Of a stretch of DNA of 64,000 bases, positions 17,383-25,794 are shown piece by piece (position 1 is the first letter of the stretch; each line of letters begins with the position of its first letter). The notes under the pieces are model-generated. The model saw only the letters and a program-made list of their open reading frames with translations. It was not told the origin of the DNA and did no database searches. This DNA is from Pseudolabrys sp. (lineage in GTDB: Bacteria > Pseudomonadota > Alphaproteobacteria > Rhizobiales > Xanthobacteraceae), in contig JAURVZ010000048.1 of the NCBI GenBank assembly GCA_030655215.1, positions 62,001 through 126,000 of the forward strand, read 5' to 3'. A program made the position numbers and the translations under genes.

Positions 17383-17789
17383 GGCGAAGCTCCCGTCAGC
17401 ACGGCGGCATGCTTGACGAGATCGGCTTCCGACACCGGCTTGACCAGATAGAAATTCGCGCCGGCTGACGTCGCGGCGAGCATGTCCTGCCGCTCCGACT
17501 CGGTCGAAATCATCAAAGCCGGCGTCGCCGCAATATGCGCATCGGCTTCGCTGCGCAAAGCAGCGATGAAGGCGAGCCCGTCCATGCGCGGCATATTGAC
17601 GTCGACGATGACGAGATCGAAGGCCTCGCTCAGCACCTTCTCCATCGCCTCCAGACCATTGATCGCCTGCTCGACGGTGAAGCCGGACTTCTCCAACGCA
17701 GCGCGATAATAGAGCCGCACCAGCGACGAATCGTCGACCACAAGAATGCGCTTCATCTCAGATGTCCGGGCTGCGACAGCTTCAGCCAT
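17379..17789 (-). CDS. cheY: CheY-like response regulator
   Basis: Receiver-only protein of 136 residues (ATG at 17789, overlapping the cheR stop by 8 bases); an internal ATG at 17756 (MKRILVVDDSSLVRLYYRAA) is an equally possible start giving 125 residues. The acidic pair is in VVDDSS, the phospho-Asp in VIVDVNMPRMDGLAFI and the conserved Lys in NFYLVKPVSEADL. No output domain. The position between cheR and cheA, with a 4-base overlap into cheA, makes it the likely direct CheA target. Confidence 0.92.
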   Translation of the reverse strand: MAEAVAARTSEMKRILVVDDSSLVRLYYRAALEKSGFTVEQAINGLEAMEKVLSEAFDLVIVDVNMPRMDGLAFIAALRSEADAHIAATPALMISTESERQDMLAATSAGANFYLVKPVSEADLVKHAAVLTGASP

Positions 17790-18648
17790 TCTTGGCCTCC
17801 GGCTTTTGATAAACGATCGCGTCGGGAAACCGGGCGACGTTGAACAGAGGCGAAATCCGGCTCATGCTTTCCGAATGGCCGAGGCAAATATAGCCGCCAG
17901 GCGTTAAGCAATCATAGAGATTTTCGGCAGCGACCCGGCGTGAGGCATCGTCGAAATAGATCAGGACGTTGCGGCAGAAGATCAGGTCGAAGTCGCGCTG
18001 CTGCGCCATATCGGCGCTGTCGATCAGGTTGATCCGGCTGAATTCGATCGAGCCGCGCAGGCCCTCGTCAATCTGGTAGCTCCCCTCATCGAGCTTGGTG
18101 AAATACCGGCCGATAATGTCCGGCGACAGGCGCATCAGAGCGCGGTCGCCATAAATGCCCTCGGCGGCAGCCTTGAGCGCGCGTGTGTCGATGTCGGAGC
18201 CGACGATCTCGATATTGTAGGCATCGACCTGCGGCCAGTTCTCCATCAGCCAGAGCGCGATGGAATAAGGCTCTTCGCCGGTCGAACACGGCACCGACCA
18301 GATACGGATCGAGGCGCCTTCCGGCTTGCGACTAACGATGCCTGCGAGCATGTCTTCCGTCATGCAGCGAAGCTGGGCGTCTTCGCGATAGAAATAGGTT
18401 TCGTTGACGGTGAATGAATTGATCAGGTGTTCGATCTCGTGCTCGGCATCGGCACGCAGCAGCGAGAAATAAGACTGGAATGACGGCGAGCCGGTCGCGG
18501 CCATGCGCTCATCGAGCCGCCGGTCGATGAAGTAGCGCTTGCTCTCGGAAAACGACATGCCGGTGCGGCGATACAAGAACTCGCAGAAGCGCTGCACCTC
18601 TTCCGGCGTGATCTGGGATACTGGGCCGTCACGCGGCGCCATCCGCAT
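17782..18648 (-). CDS. cheR: Chemoreceptor methyltransferase CheR
   Basis: SAM-dependent glutamate methyltransferase of 288 residues. The N-terminal helical domain (EVQRFCEFLYRRTGMSFSES) precedes the receptor-contact region (LINSFTVNETYFYREDAQL) and the SAM fold (RIWSVPCSTGEEPYSIALWL, FDLIFCRNVLIYFDDASRR). No C-terminal TPR extension. The start ATG shares a base with the stop of the HEAT-protein gene (TGATG), so coupling is tight. It should act on the cytosolic receptor at 21871-23838 and oppose CheB. Confidence 0.95.
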   Translation of the reverse strand: MRMAPRDGPVSQITPEEVQRFCEFLYRRTGMSFSESKRYFIDRRLDERMAATGSPSFQSYFSLLRADAEHEIEHLINSFTVNETYFYREDAQLRCMTEDMLAGIVSRKPEGASIRIWSVPCSTGEEPYSIALWLMENWPQVDAYNIEIVGSDIDTRALKAAAEGIYGDRALMRLSPDIIGRYFTKLDEGSYQIDEGLRGSIEFSRINLIDSADMAQQRDFDLIFCRNVLIYFDDASRRVAAENLYDCLTPGGYICLGHSESMSRISPLFNVARFPDAIVYQKPEAKNG

Positions 18649-19268
18649 CAGGCTTCCGTGCCGGAAATCCGCGCGATCGCCATTTTTGCGGCGAAAGGCA
18701 GGAACGGCGTCGTGGCAAAGCGCTCAGCGCATTTCTCAAGCGCGGGAATGGCGTCGCGCGTGCCGACTTCGGTAAGCACATCGATGGCGGCGGCGCAGAC
18801 ATTCGGATGCGACTCGTTTTCGATCAGCGCGCAAAGCAGACGCGTTGCTTCGGCCTCCGGCATGTTGCGGGCGAGTTCGGTGGCCAGCAGGCGTACGTCG
18901 GAGTCGGAGTCGCCGAAGAGGAATTGCAGGAAAGGCGCGACCGCGTCGGGCATAGACTGCAAGGCTTCGATGGCGGCGCCGCGCACGCCGGCATCGTCGG
19001 CGCGCAAACAGGGCAGCATGGCCTTGACGCTGGCCTCATCGCCAACGCGCATCAGCGCCGTCATGATCGCTTCTCGCACGCGCGGCGCGGTTTCGCTCGT
19101 CAGTGCTTCCGCCAGCGCCGGCACGGCACTCGCCTGCCCGGCCAAAGCGCGGGCGGCGCTCCAGCGCGCATCGGCGTCAGTGCTTTTCAATGCTGCGAGA
19201 TGCGCGGCCGGGCCGGCATCCTTGGGTGAGTCCTTGGCGGCTTTGCCGCCACCTTTAATGAGAGGCAT
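18648..19268 (-). CDS. HEAT-repeat protein of the chemosensory operon
   Basis: A 206-residue soluble protein made of about five helical HEAT/PBS-type repeats, seen as recurring patterns such as DARWSAARALAGQASAVPAL, PRVREAIMTALMRVGDEASV and AGVRGAAIEALQSM at roughly 30-residue intervals. No membrane segment or enzyme motif. It sits between cheB (14-base overlap with its stop) and cheR (1-base overlap), so it belongs to the signalling operon. HEAT proteins usually form protein-binding scaffolds; a role in organising CheB/CheR or the receptor array is inference. This is not a standard chemotaxis component. Confidence 0.85.
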   Translation of the reverse strand: MPLIKGGGKAAKDSPKDAGPAAHLAALKSTDADARWSAARALAGQASAVPALAEALTSETAPRVREAIMTALMRVGDEASVKAMLPCLRADDAGVRGAAIEALQSMPDAVAPFLQFLFGDSDSDVRLLATELARNMPEAEATRLLCALIENESHPNVCAAAIDVLTEVGTRDAIPALEKCAERFATTPFLPFAAKMAIARISGTEA

Positions 19269-20376
19269 GCGCGCTCACCATATCGAGAATAGCAGCCGGG
19301 ATGTCGTCGAGCGGCAGCACCTTTTCAGCGCCGCCATTCTTCACCAGTTCGCCGGGCATGCCCCAGACAATCGCTGTTGATTCCGCCTCGGCGATGGTGC
19401 GGCCGCCGCCGTCACGCAGCCGCGTCATGGCGCCGGCGCCGTCGTTTCCCATGCCGGTCATCAAAACGCCGATCAGTTGCCGTGGATCCATGTGTTCAAG
19501 CGCGCTGAGCACCATGCGTTCCACACTCGGATGCCAAAGATAGCTCGCCTGCGACGGAACGGGCATGGCGACGATACCGGCGGCGCGCGGCGCCACGACG
19601 ACATCGGCATCGCCCTTGCCGATATAAATGGTGCCAGCCTGCAGCAGCGTTGGCTTGTCGACCTCGACGACATTCAACTGGCAGTCATTATTCAGCCGCC
19701 GAGCGAAAGCAGCCGTGAAACTCGCCGGCAAATGCTGCGCCACCAGCACCGGCCAGGGGAAATCCGCCGGCAATTGCGGCAGCACGACATCGAGCGCGGC
19801 CGGGCCGCCGGTCGAGGTGCCGATGAGAAGCAGTCCCGGGATCGCGCGGTTGGCGGCGGCAGGCTTGGTCTTGTTGCCGGCGACGGGCATCGGCGGCAAA
19901 GGCTTCACCCGCCGCGGCGCCGCCAGCCCAGTGCCGCGCATCTGATGCCGTACGCGTTCGGTCAGACGGAGCGTGCGGCGGATACGGGCCTTGGCGGCGG
20001 CGCGCACCTTTTCCACCAGGATCGGTCGCAGCCTGTCGATCTCCAGCGACACCGCGCCACTCGGCTTGGCGACAAAATCAACGGCGCCGAGCTCGATGGC
20101 TTCCAGCGTTGCTTCGGCGCCTTCGGCCGTGAGCGACGATACCATCACCACCGGGGTCGGTATCTCGATCATGATCTGGCTAAGACAGGTCAGCCCGTCC
20201 ATGTCCGGCATCTGCACATCGAGGGTGACGACCTGGGGCTCGAACGAGCGCACCAGCGCGAGCGCCTCGGTGCCGTTGCGCGCCAGGCGAATATCGAAGT
20301 CGCCTTCCGCCAGAAAGATGCCTTCCAGCAGTTTACGCATGAGCGCCGAGTCGTCGGCAATGAGAAGTTTGATCAC
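19255..20376 (-). CDS. cheB: Chemoreceptor methylesterase / glutamine deamidase CheB
   Basis: A 373-residue protein with an N-terminal receiver (LLIADDSALMRKLLEGIF; phospho-Asp near residue 56 in VVTLDVQMPDMDG) and a C-terminal methylesterase domain. The esterase triad is recognisable: Ser in LLIGTSTGGPAALDVV (about 187), His in VAQHLPASFTAAFARRLN and Asp in MTGMGNDGAGAMTRLR. A linker of about 60 residues rich in Lys/Pro joins them. The start overlaps the cheW stop (ATGA). It reverses CheR methylation and is activated by CheA phosphorylation. Confidence 0.96.
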   Translation of the reverse strand: MIKLLIADDSALMRKLLEGIFLAEGDFDIRLARNGTEALALVRSFEPQVVTLDVQMPDMDGLTCLSQIMIEIPTPVVMVSSLTAEGAEATLEAIELGAVDFVAKPSGAVSLEIDRLRPILVEKVRAAAKARIRRTLRLTERVRHQMRGTGLAAPRRVKPLPPMPVAGNKTKPAAANRAIPGLLLIGTSTGGPAALDVVLPQLPADFPWPVLVAQHLPASFTAAFARRLNNDCQLNVVEVDKPTLLQAGTIYIGKGDADVVVAPRAAGIVAMPVPSQASYLWHPSVERMVLSALEHMDPRQLIGVLMTGMGNDGAGAMTRLRDGGGRTIAEAESTAIVWGMPGELVKNGGAEKVLPLDDIPAAILDMVSAHASH

Positions 20377-21878
20377 GTCGGCGTCGACGCTTGATCGAGC
20401 GTGCTGTCGAATTTGGCGAGGATGTCGCTCTCGATCTTGTCGAGAAGCTGCGCCGGATCGACCAGCAGGATCATGCGCCCCTTGTCTTCAAGATTGATGA
20501 CGCGCGGCATCAGCCGCATCTGGTCGGGCGACAGGTCCGGCGCCGGGCGGATGGCGTCGGACGACACCTTCAGTACCTCGGCGACACTGTCGACGAGGAA
20601 GCCGGCGCGCGCGCCGGCAAAGCCGAGCACCAGGATGCGCTGCGACGTCTGATCGTCCGCGCCCTGAATATCGAAACGGCGGCGCAAATCCACCACCGGC
20701 ACGACGCCGCCGCGCAGGTTGATGACGCCATCGATGAAGCTCGGCGCCTTCGGCACGCGGGTGATGTGCTCCGGCGTCCGGGCAATCTCGCTGACCGCGG
20801 CGATTGGCATGGCGTATTCTTGCCCACCCAGACGAAAGACAATGAATTGTTCGTCAGCCATGGCCGTTGATCCCGATTGATTGTCTTCTTCGCCTGAGCT
20901 GCCCTGCTCGGCGGCGATCTTGCTCAACAGTTCGGAACGGAACAGTCGATCCGGCGACAGCACGGCGACGAGGCGGCGGCCATGATTGAGCCGCGCCATC
21001 GATGTGACATCGGCTTCGCCAGCGCCGCGGCTGAGCAAGGCTGGCGCCGCATCGATCACGGATGGATCGACGCGCAGGATTTCGCGGGTGGCGTCGACAA
21101 CGACACCAACCAGAGCATCGCCGAGCGAGACGACAATGACCTTGCCGCGCTGCGACCGCGTCTCGCCGGCCGGCAAGCCGAGCAGAGCGCGCAGTGATAC
21201 CAAAGGCAGCAAGCGATCGCGCAAGGTGATGACGCCGAGCACGGAGGACTCGGAATGCGGCAGGTCCGGAAGATGATCCGGCAAGGCGACGATCTCGCGC
21301 ACGCTGTCCAGCGGCAATGCATATTCCTGCGTGCCGATGTCAAAGCTGAGCATCGCGACCAGCGCCTGAGTCTCGGCCGTTGCCGCACCGGGCGCGACCG
21401 ACGAGCGCGCAGCGTCGCTCTTGCCGGAAACGCCGAGCTGATCGAACTGGCCACGCAGCAATTGCGCCGGATCGAGAATTTTCGCCGGCGTTTCTTCTTC
21501 CGGCGGCACCACCAGCAGCCCATCAATGCGGTCGACAACGAAGCCGACCGGCGCAACGCCATTGACGACGATGACGCGCGTTGAATCATCAGCGGCAGCG
21601 TCCGGCACATTCAACAAGCGGCGCAGGCTGATCACAGGCAGAACCGTGCCGCGCAAATTGGCAAGGCCAAGCAGGCTTGGCGGCACCAGCGGCATGAACG
21701 ACAGGACCGGCATGCGGATGATTTCAGCGACGGTCGACAGCTTCAGGCCGTAAGCCGCGCCGGCGATGGCGAACGTCAGAAAGTGTTCGCCCGCGACATT
21801 GTCTTGTGCGGTCGGCGTTGCCGGGCCGCCTGGGGCAACGTCTTTCGTCTTCGCCGTACTTTGGCTTCGACTAGCCAT
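20373..21878 (-). CDS. cheW: Triple-domain CheW coupling protein
   Basis: A 501-residue protein containing three consecutive CheW domains, against one in the usual 150-residue protein: domain 1 at about 30-170 ([40 protein letters not shown]), domain 2 at about 185-320 ([40 protein letters not shown]), domain 3 at about 340-490 ([40 protein letters not shown]). The start ATG at 21878 lies within the last codons of the MCP gene. A Met codon at 20861, preceded by GGGATC, opens domain 3 and could allow internal initiation of a stand-alone CheW. It bridges CheA and the MCP. Confidence 0.93.
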   Translation of the reverse strand: MASRSQSTAKTKDVAPGGPATPTAQDNVAGEHFLTFAIAGAAYGLKLSTVAEIIRMPVLSFMPLVPPSLLGLANLRGTVLPVISLRRLLNVPDAAADDSTRVIVVNGVAPVGFVVDRIDGLLVVPPEEETPAKILDPAQLLRGQFDQLGVSGKSDAARSSVAPGAATAETQALVAMLSFDIGTQEYALPLDSVREIVALPDHLPDLPHSESSVLGVITLRDRLLPLVSLRALLGLPAGETRSQRGKVIVVSLGDALVGVVVDATREILRVDPSVIDAAPALLSRGAGEADVTSMARLNHGRRLVAVLSPDRLFRSELLSKIAAEQGSSGEEDNQSGSTAMADEQFIVFRLGGQEYAMPIAAVSEIARTPEHITRVPKAPSFIDGVINLRGGVVPVVDLRRRFDIQGADDQTSQRILVLGFAGARAGFLVDSVAEVLKVSSDAIRPAPDLSPDQMRLMPRVINLEDKGRMILLVDPAQLLDKIESDILAKFDSTLDQASTPT

Positions 21879-23838
21879 TGCGGTTCTGGATGGTTTCAGC
21901 CAGAGACGCGATCTCCTCGATCGCCGCGGCGAGATCCTCGGCGCCGCGCGCCTGCTGCTTGGCGGCGGCGGCGGCTTGCGCCGATGCGCCGGCCGCCTCT
22001 TCGGCAACGGAGGCAACCTGCCGCGCGCTTTCGGCGGCGTCCTTCATCGACGAGAGGATGGCTTCGGCGCTGTCGCCGATCTGGCCATTGGCGTTGGCAA
22101 TTTCGTGGATGTCCTTTTGCACCAGCTCAAAGCTGCCGAGCACAGCCTCGGTCTTCTGGTTTTCCGTTTCAGCACTGGCGATGGCGCGTTCGAGTTCACG
22201 CCGCACCGACGTCATCTGCGCCTGGATGGCGCGCAACGTATCCTTGATGCGGCCGGCATTCTCGCCGGAGTCGCGGGCCAGGCTGCGAATGTCCTTGGAC
22301 ACGACAGCAAAGCCCTTGCCGAATTCACCGGCGCGCGCGGCTTCGACCGAGCCATTCACCGCCAGCATGTTGGTCTGGATCGAGACCATGCCGATGCTGT
22401 CGACGATCTTGTCGATGCTGAGTGTGATGCTTTCCAGCTTGGCGATGAGGTCGAGGCTTTCGCGCGTCGAGCCGATCGAGCGCGTCACGCCTTGCGACAG
22501 ATCGTTGATCTGCAAGCGGCACTCGCCAAGCATCGCGTCCATGCGCTTGACGCGGTCGAGCGACTCCGCGGCGGTCTCGCGCGAGGTCTGCGCCGCCTTG
22601 GCGATCTGGTCCATCGCGGCGCTGGCTTCCTGCGTCGCCGCCGCCTGCTGTTGCGCGCCACGGCTGATCTGGTCGACCGCGGTCATGATCTGCGCGGCGG
22701 AGCCGGACATTTCCTGCACGGCGGTCGATAATTCTTCGGCCGCGGAAGCGAGTTGATCGGTGCTGGCGCCACCGGCGGCGATGCCTTTGGCATCGGCGGC
22801 GAGCGCCGACAGCGACTGCGTCGCGGTCTGGCTCTCGTCGAGCACGCTGGCCTGTTGTTCGACGCTGCGTAAAGCCTCGGCGGCTGCCGCGGCCTGCTCT
22901 TCGGCCGCGGCGGAAATGATTTCGGCGCCGCGCTGCGCTTCCCGCGCGGAAGCTTCGGCATCGAGCGCATTCGCCGCAATGGTCTGGCTGCCTTCGGCCA
23001 GAGCGGTGACTTCCTTGCGCAGCTCGCTGAGCGCGAGAATGACAATCTGGCTCTTTTGCGCCTCCAGGCCGGCAGCGGTGGCGGCCGAGGTGATGATGGA
23101 AGCGACATTGCCGACCTGGGATTCAATCTGCGCGGCGAGGCTTTGCACGTCGCGCGCACTCTTCTCCGACGTCTCAGCCAGCGCCCGCACTTCATCGGCG
23201 ACAACCGCGAAGCCACGGCCATGATCGCCGGCGCGCGCCGCTTCGATCGCCGCATTCAGCGCCAGCAAATTGGTCTGGTCGGACACATAGCTGACGGTCT
23301 TGGTGACGTCACCGATGCTGGCGGCCTGCTCGCTCAGCTGCGCCATAATGGCGACGGTGCCGCTCTGCCGCTCGCCATTGTGTTTGATGTTGCCGGCCCA
23401 GATGCCGATCTGGTTCGAGGTTTCGACCAGCAGGTTTTCCAGCGCATCGGTGCGGCGGCGGGCGGCGTCGGCGCGGTCGCGTGCCTGGATCAGCGCATTG
23501 GCGGTGCTGGTCGCCACCGCGAGCGTTTCCTGGGAGGCGGCGGCCGCCTCTTCAGCGCCGGCGGCGATCTGCTCCATCGAGCGGCGCAATTCTTCAGCGG
23601 CGGAAGCGGATTGGGTGATACCGGCGGCGAGCTGCTCGGTCGCGGCAGCGATACGTTCTTCGATCTTCTGCTGTCGGCTACCCGACAGTGCGGGTGGCGG
23701 CGGCGTGATAGGCTTTGCTTTCGCAGCCTTTGGCGCGATCTTTTGCACCGGCTTGGGGCGGCTTCCTGAAGCCAAAGCCGAGGTCTTCATCAAGGATTTC
23801 GGAGCAATCGCGCCCGGAGTGCTGGATTTTTGACGCAT
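21871..23838 (-). CDS. Cytosolic methyl-accepting chemotaxis protein with two signalling tips
   Basis: A 655-residue, Ala/Glu/Gln-rich coiled-coil protein with no transmembrane helix and no recognisable ligand-binding domain; the first 55 residues are Lys/Pro/Ala-rich and probably disordered. Two separate hairpin-tip signatures occur about 300 residues apart: [20 protein letters not shown] near residue 199 and [20 protein letters not shown] near 498. A normal receptor has one. It is the first gene of the minus-strand operon, overlaps cheW by 8 bases, and diverges from a CheC-like gene with 126 bases between starts. Signal input must come from partner proteins or the tips themselves. Confidence 0.93.
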   Translation of the reverse strand: MRQKSSTPGAIAPKSLMKTSALASGSRPKPVQKIAPKAAKAKPITPPPPALSGSRQQKIEERIAAATEQLAAGITQSASAAEELRRSMEQIAAGAEEAAAASQETLAVATSTANALIQARDRADAARRRTDALENLLVETSNQIGIWAGNIKHNGERQSGTVAIMAQLSEQAASIGDVTKTVSYVSDQTNLLALNAAIEAARAGDHGRGFAVVADEVRALAETSEKSARDVQSLAAQIESQVGNVASIITSAATAAGLEAQKSQIVILALSELRKEVTALAEGSQTIAANALDAEASAREAQRGAEIISAAAEEQAAAAAEALRSVEQQASVLDESQTATQSLSALAADAKGIAAGGASTDQLASAAEELSTAVQEMSGSAAQIMTAVDQISRGAQQQAAATQEASAAMDQIAKAAQTSRETAAESLDRVKRMDAMLGECRLQINDLSQGVTRSIGSTRESLDLIAKLESITLSIDKIVDSIGMVSIQTNMLAVNGSVEAARAGEFGKGFAVVSKDIRSLARDSGENAGRIKDTLRAIQAQMTSVRRELERAIASAETENQKTEAVLGSFELVQKDIHEIANANGQIGDSAEAILSSMKDAAESARQVASVAEEAAGASAQAAAAAKQQARGAEDLAAAIEEIASLAETIQNRNG

Positions 23839-23964
23839 GACGGGCCTATACGGACGCTGGTGCTATTTTCCGGCAAGTTACGCGGTAAGCATCGGATCGT
23901 ACAGACAAATAAGAGTTCCATTGGCCCGGCCGATGGTCAAAGATAGCTAAAGAGCACGAGACGA

Positions 23965-24597
23965 ATGACCGACCCGATTGCACCCCTTTCTGACCTGGAA
24001 CGCGATGCCCTCGCGGAGCTGTCCAACATCGCCATGGCGAAGGCGGCGAACGGCCTGCGCCAGATGGTCAAGCATGAGGTGCTGCTGTCGGTGCCGGCGG
24101 TCGAGATCCTGACCAATGCGGCGGCGGTCGAGCTCATCGCCAAGACCGACAATCCGAAGCTGGTCGCGGTGCGGCAGGATTTCCAGGGCACATTCTCCGG
24201 CCGCGCCCTGCTGATCTTTCCCGAAAAGAACAGTCTTGAACTGGTGCGGGCGGTGGTTGGCGGCCAGTTGGCGCTGGAAGACATTGTCGAGCTCGAGGAC
24301 GAAGCGCTGGCCGAAACCGGCAACATCATCCTCAACAGCTGGATCGCGACCATCGCCAACTTGCTGAAGAGCGCGCTGAAGATGTCGCTGCCGGTCGTAA
24401 TCCGCGGCGACAGCAAACATGTATTTGAAAGCCGCAGCTCAACTTTCGTGTTGTTCCTGCATATCAAGTTCGACATCCGGCACAAGGAAATCCACGGCTA
24501 CGTCGCGCTGCTGATGGACATTCCCTCGCTCGACGAATTGCGCACTCTGATTTCCGAATTTGTCGGCAAGGTCACCGATCAGCCCGGAACTGCTTAA
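23965..24597 (+). CDS. Second CheC-like CheY-P phosphatase
   Basis: A 210-residue protein closely similar in layout to the CheC gene at 13862-14512. Both half-sites with the E-x-x-N pattern are present: LAELSNIAMAKAANGLRQMV (about 14-33) and LAETGNIILNSWIATIANLL (about 112-131). The C-terminal half (IRHKEIHGYVALLMDIPSLD) also matches its paralogue. No signal peptide. It is transcribed away from the MCP gene and may share a promoter region with the operon. Together with the paralogue it brackets the whole cluster, suggesting ancient duplication and two phosphatases with different CheY partners. Confidence 0.85.
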   Translation: MTDPIAPLSDLERDALAELSNIAMAKAANGLRQMVKHEVLLSVPAVEILTNAAAVELIAKTDNPKLVAVRQDFQGTFSGRALLIFPEKNSLELVRAVVGGQLALEDIVELEDEALAETGNIILNSWIATIANLLKSALKMSLPVVIRGDSKHVFESRSSTFVLFLHIKFDIRHKEIHGYVALLMDIPSLDELRTLISEFVGKVTDQPGTA

Positions 24598-24603
24598 ACG
24601 GCA

Positions 24604-24636
24604 ACGGCTCCCCGATTGTGAAGATCGAGGAGCCGT
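24604..24636. terminator. Inverted repeat between convergent genes (bidirectional terminator-like)
   Basis: acggctcc (24604-24611) and ggagccgt (24629-24636) are perfect arms, extended inward by cgat/atcg after one mismatch, 7 bases after the CheC-like stop and about 36 bases from the ialB stop. No T-run follows on the plus strand. Confidence 0.6.
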
Positions 24637-24671
24637 ACCATTCAGCAGAAACAGGATTGTCGGGGGGACGA

Positions 24672-25322
24672 CTACTGTTCTTTGCTGAGCGCGTCGATGG
24701 CCTGGGTCAGGCCCTTGGACGAAATACCAACGGCGAAATCGCGGCCGGCGGCATCCTTCCAGGTCAGGCGGCCAACATTTGTCTGGCTCTTCCAGTCCTT
24801 GAGCACGTCATCCTTCAGCACCAGATCGGCGAAGCAGCCGCCCGGCAGACACCGGCGCCAGCCGAGATCGACCGTGTCGGTGGTCTTGCCGCTGGAAGAG
24901 AAGTTCGGGTTGTTTGGGAACGTGACATTGACCGGAAGAACGACGGTCAGCATCAGCGGATCCGATTTCTTGACGCGGCCGATGGCAATTTCAGCCGTCG
25001 GGTTCTGCTGATCCTGCGCACGAACCTGCTGCACGACTTCACACACGCGCTGTACTTCGGCGCCGGCGCCAAGCCGCTGGCAACGCAGAATCCAGTCGCC
25101 ATAGCTGGCCGACGTGCTGGTCGGCGACATATCCGTTTGCACGCCGGTCGTCGCGGCATCCGCTCTGGGCGCTGTGTCGGCACGGGGAGCCGGAGTATCC
25201 GACCTCGGAATCCGCTGCTGCTGACTCTGCGCAAAGACGAGCGAGCCGGACAGAACAAAAGTCGCTGCGACGACACCGGCGGCCGCATAGAACATGCCGG
25301 AGCTTTTCTTCGTTGATTTCAT
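24672..25322 (-). CDS. Invasion-associated locus B (IalB) family periplasmic protein
   Basis: A 216-residue exported protein: a signal peptide (FYAAAGVVAATFVLSGSLVF, cleavage after VFA/Q near residue 31), an Arg/Asp/Ala-rich linker, then the IalB domain from about 65 on. Typical elements are YGDWILRCQRL, CEVVQQVRAQD, a beta-rich core and GWRRCLPGGCFADLVL, with cysteines at positions expected to form disulfides. The ATG at 25322 is chosen for its GAGG ribosome site; an upstream ATG at 25418 lacks a signal peptide. The family is named after a Bartonella protein needed for erythrocyte invasion, but it is widespread in free-living Rhizobiales and its biochemical function is unknown. Confidence 0.88.
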   Translation of the reverse strand: MKSTKKSSGMFYAAAGVVAATFVLSGSLVFAQSQQQRIPRSDTPAPRADTAPRADAATTGVQTDMSPTSTSASYGDWILRCQRLGAGAEVQRVCEVVQQVRAQDQQNPTAEIAIGRVKKSDPLMLTVVLPVNVTFPNNPNFSSSGKTTDTVDLGWRRCLPGGCFADLVLKDDVLKDWKSQTNVGRLTWKDAAGRDFAVGISSKGLTQAIDALSKEQ

Positions 25323-25794
25323 GTGAGACCTCACTTGCAGAGGCGGGATCTTCCGCCGGTTAAATCGGTTCGATGCATTGACTGATCGGTCACGCCATCT
25401 CTGGGTTGAACAACTCACCGCTTTTGCGATCGAACGAAATCGGTATTGCGGTACTCGCCAATGAAGCCGGCAGCTGAAGCCGACTCGCTACGTCATGCTT
25501 TTTCACACACAACTGTTACGAGAGTATGAGTGTTCGGCGGTCAGCGCCTTGATGCATGCGCGGTGGTTTAAAAATTGCATTTTAATCAGGTTTGAAACGG
25601 CAATTCGTTACGTAGATACCGACGAATTACACGGACTCCGGCGCATCGAAACAACAAGACGAACGCGCAGATAATGATACCACCAGCGGTTGCGTTATCT
25701 AAATACCGGCTGGCCGCGGCAGTAACAATTCGCGCCATTCATTTCGCTGCCGAAGCGCTTCGTTTCTCAAAGCGCTTCGTCTTGCTGTTGGATC
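25323..25794. other. Intergenic region between tpsA and ialB
   Basis: About 470 bases, more AT-rich than the flanking genes, with no open frame that looks coding. It should hold the ialB promoter. The only structure I see is the stem-loop at 25751-25779 after tpsA. Confidence 0.6.
25751..25779 (-). terminator. Stem-loop after the giant adhesin gene
   Basis: Perfect 10-base arms cgaagcgctt (25751-25760) and aagcgcttcg (25770-25779) with a 9-base loop, 15 bases past the tpsA stop. No T-run follows in transcript direction, so it may stabilise the mRNA end or act with Rho. Confidence 0.55.

Noticed and set aside
11896-24597. Flagellar chemotaxis operon
   Set aside because: No fli, flg, mot or flagellin gene is present in the window, and the composition (triple CheW, double-tip MCP, HEAT, hybrid kinase) differs from the usual flagellar set; flagellar control cannot be excluded but is not supported.
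24672-25418. Longer start of the IalB-family gene at 25418
   Set aside because: It would place 32 basic residues before the signal peptide and has no ribosome site, whereas the ATG at 25322 has GAGG and an immediate signal sequence.
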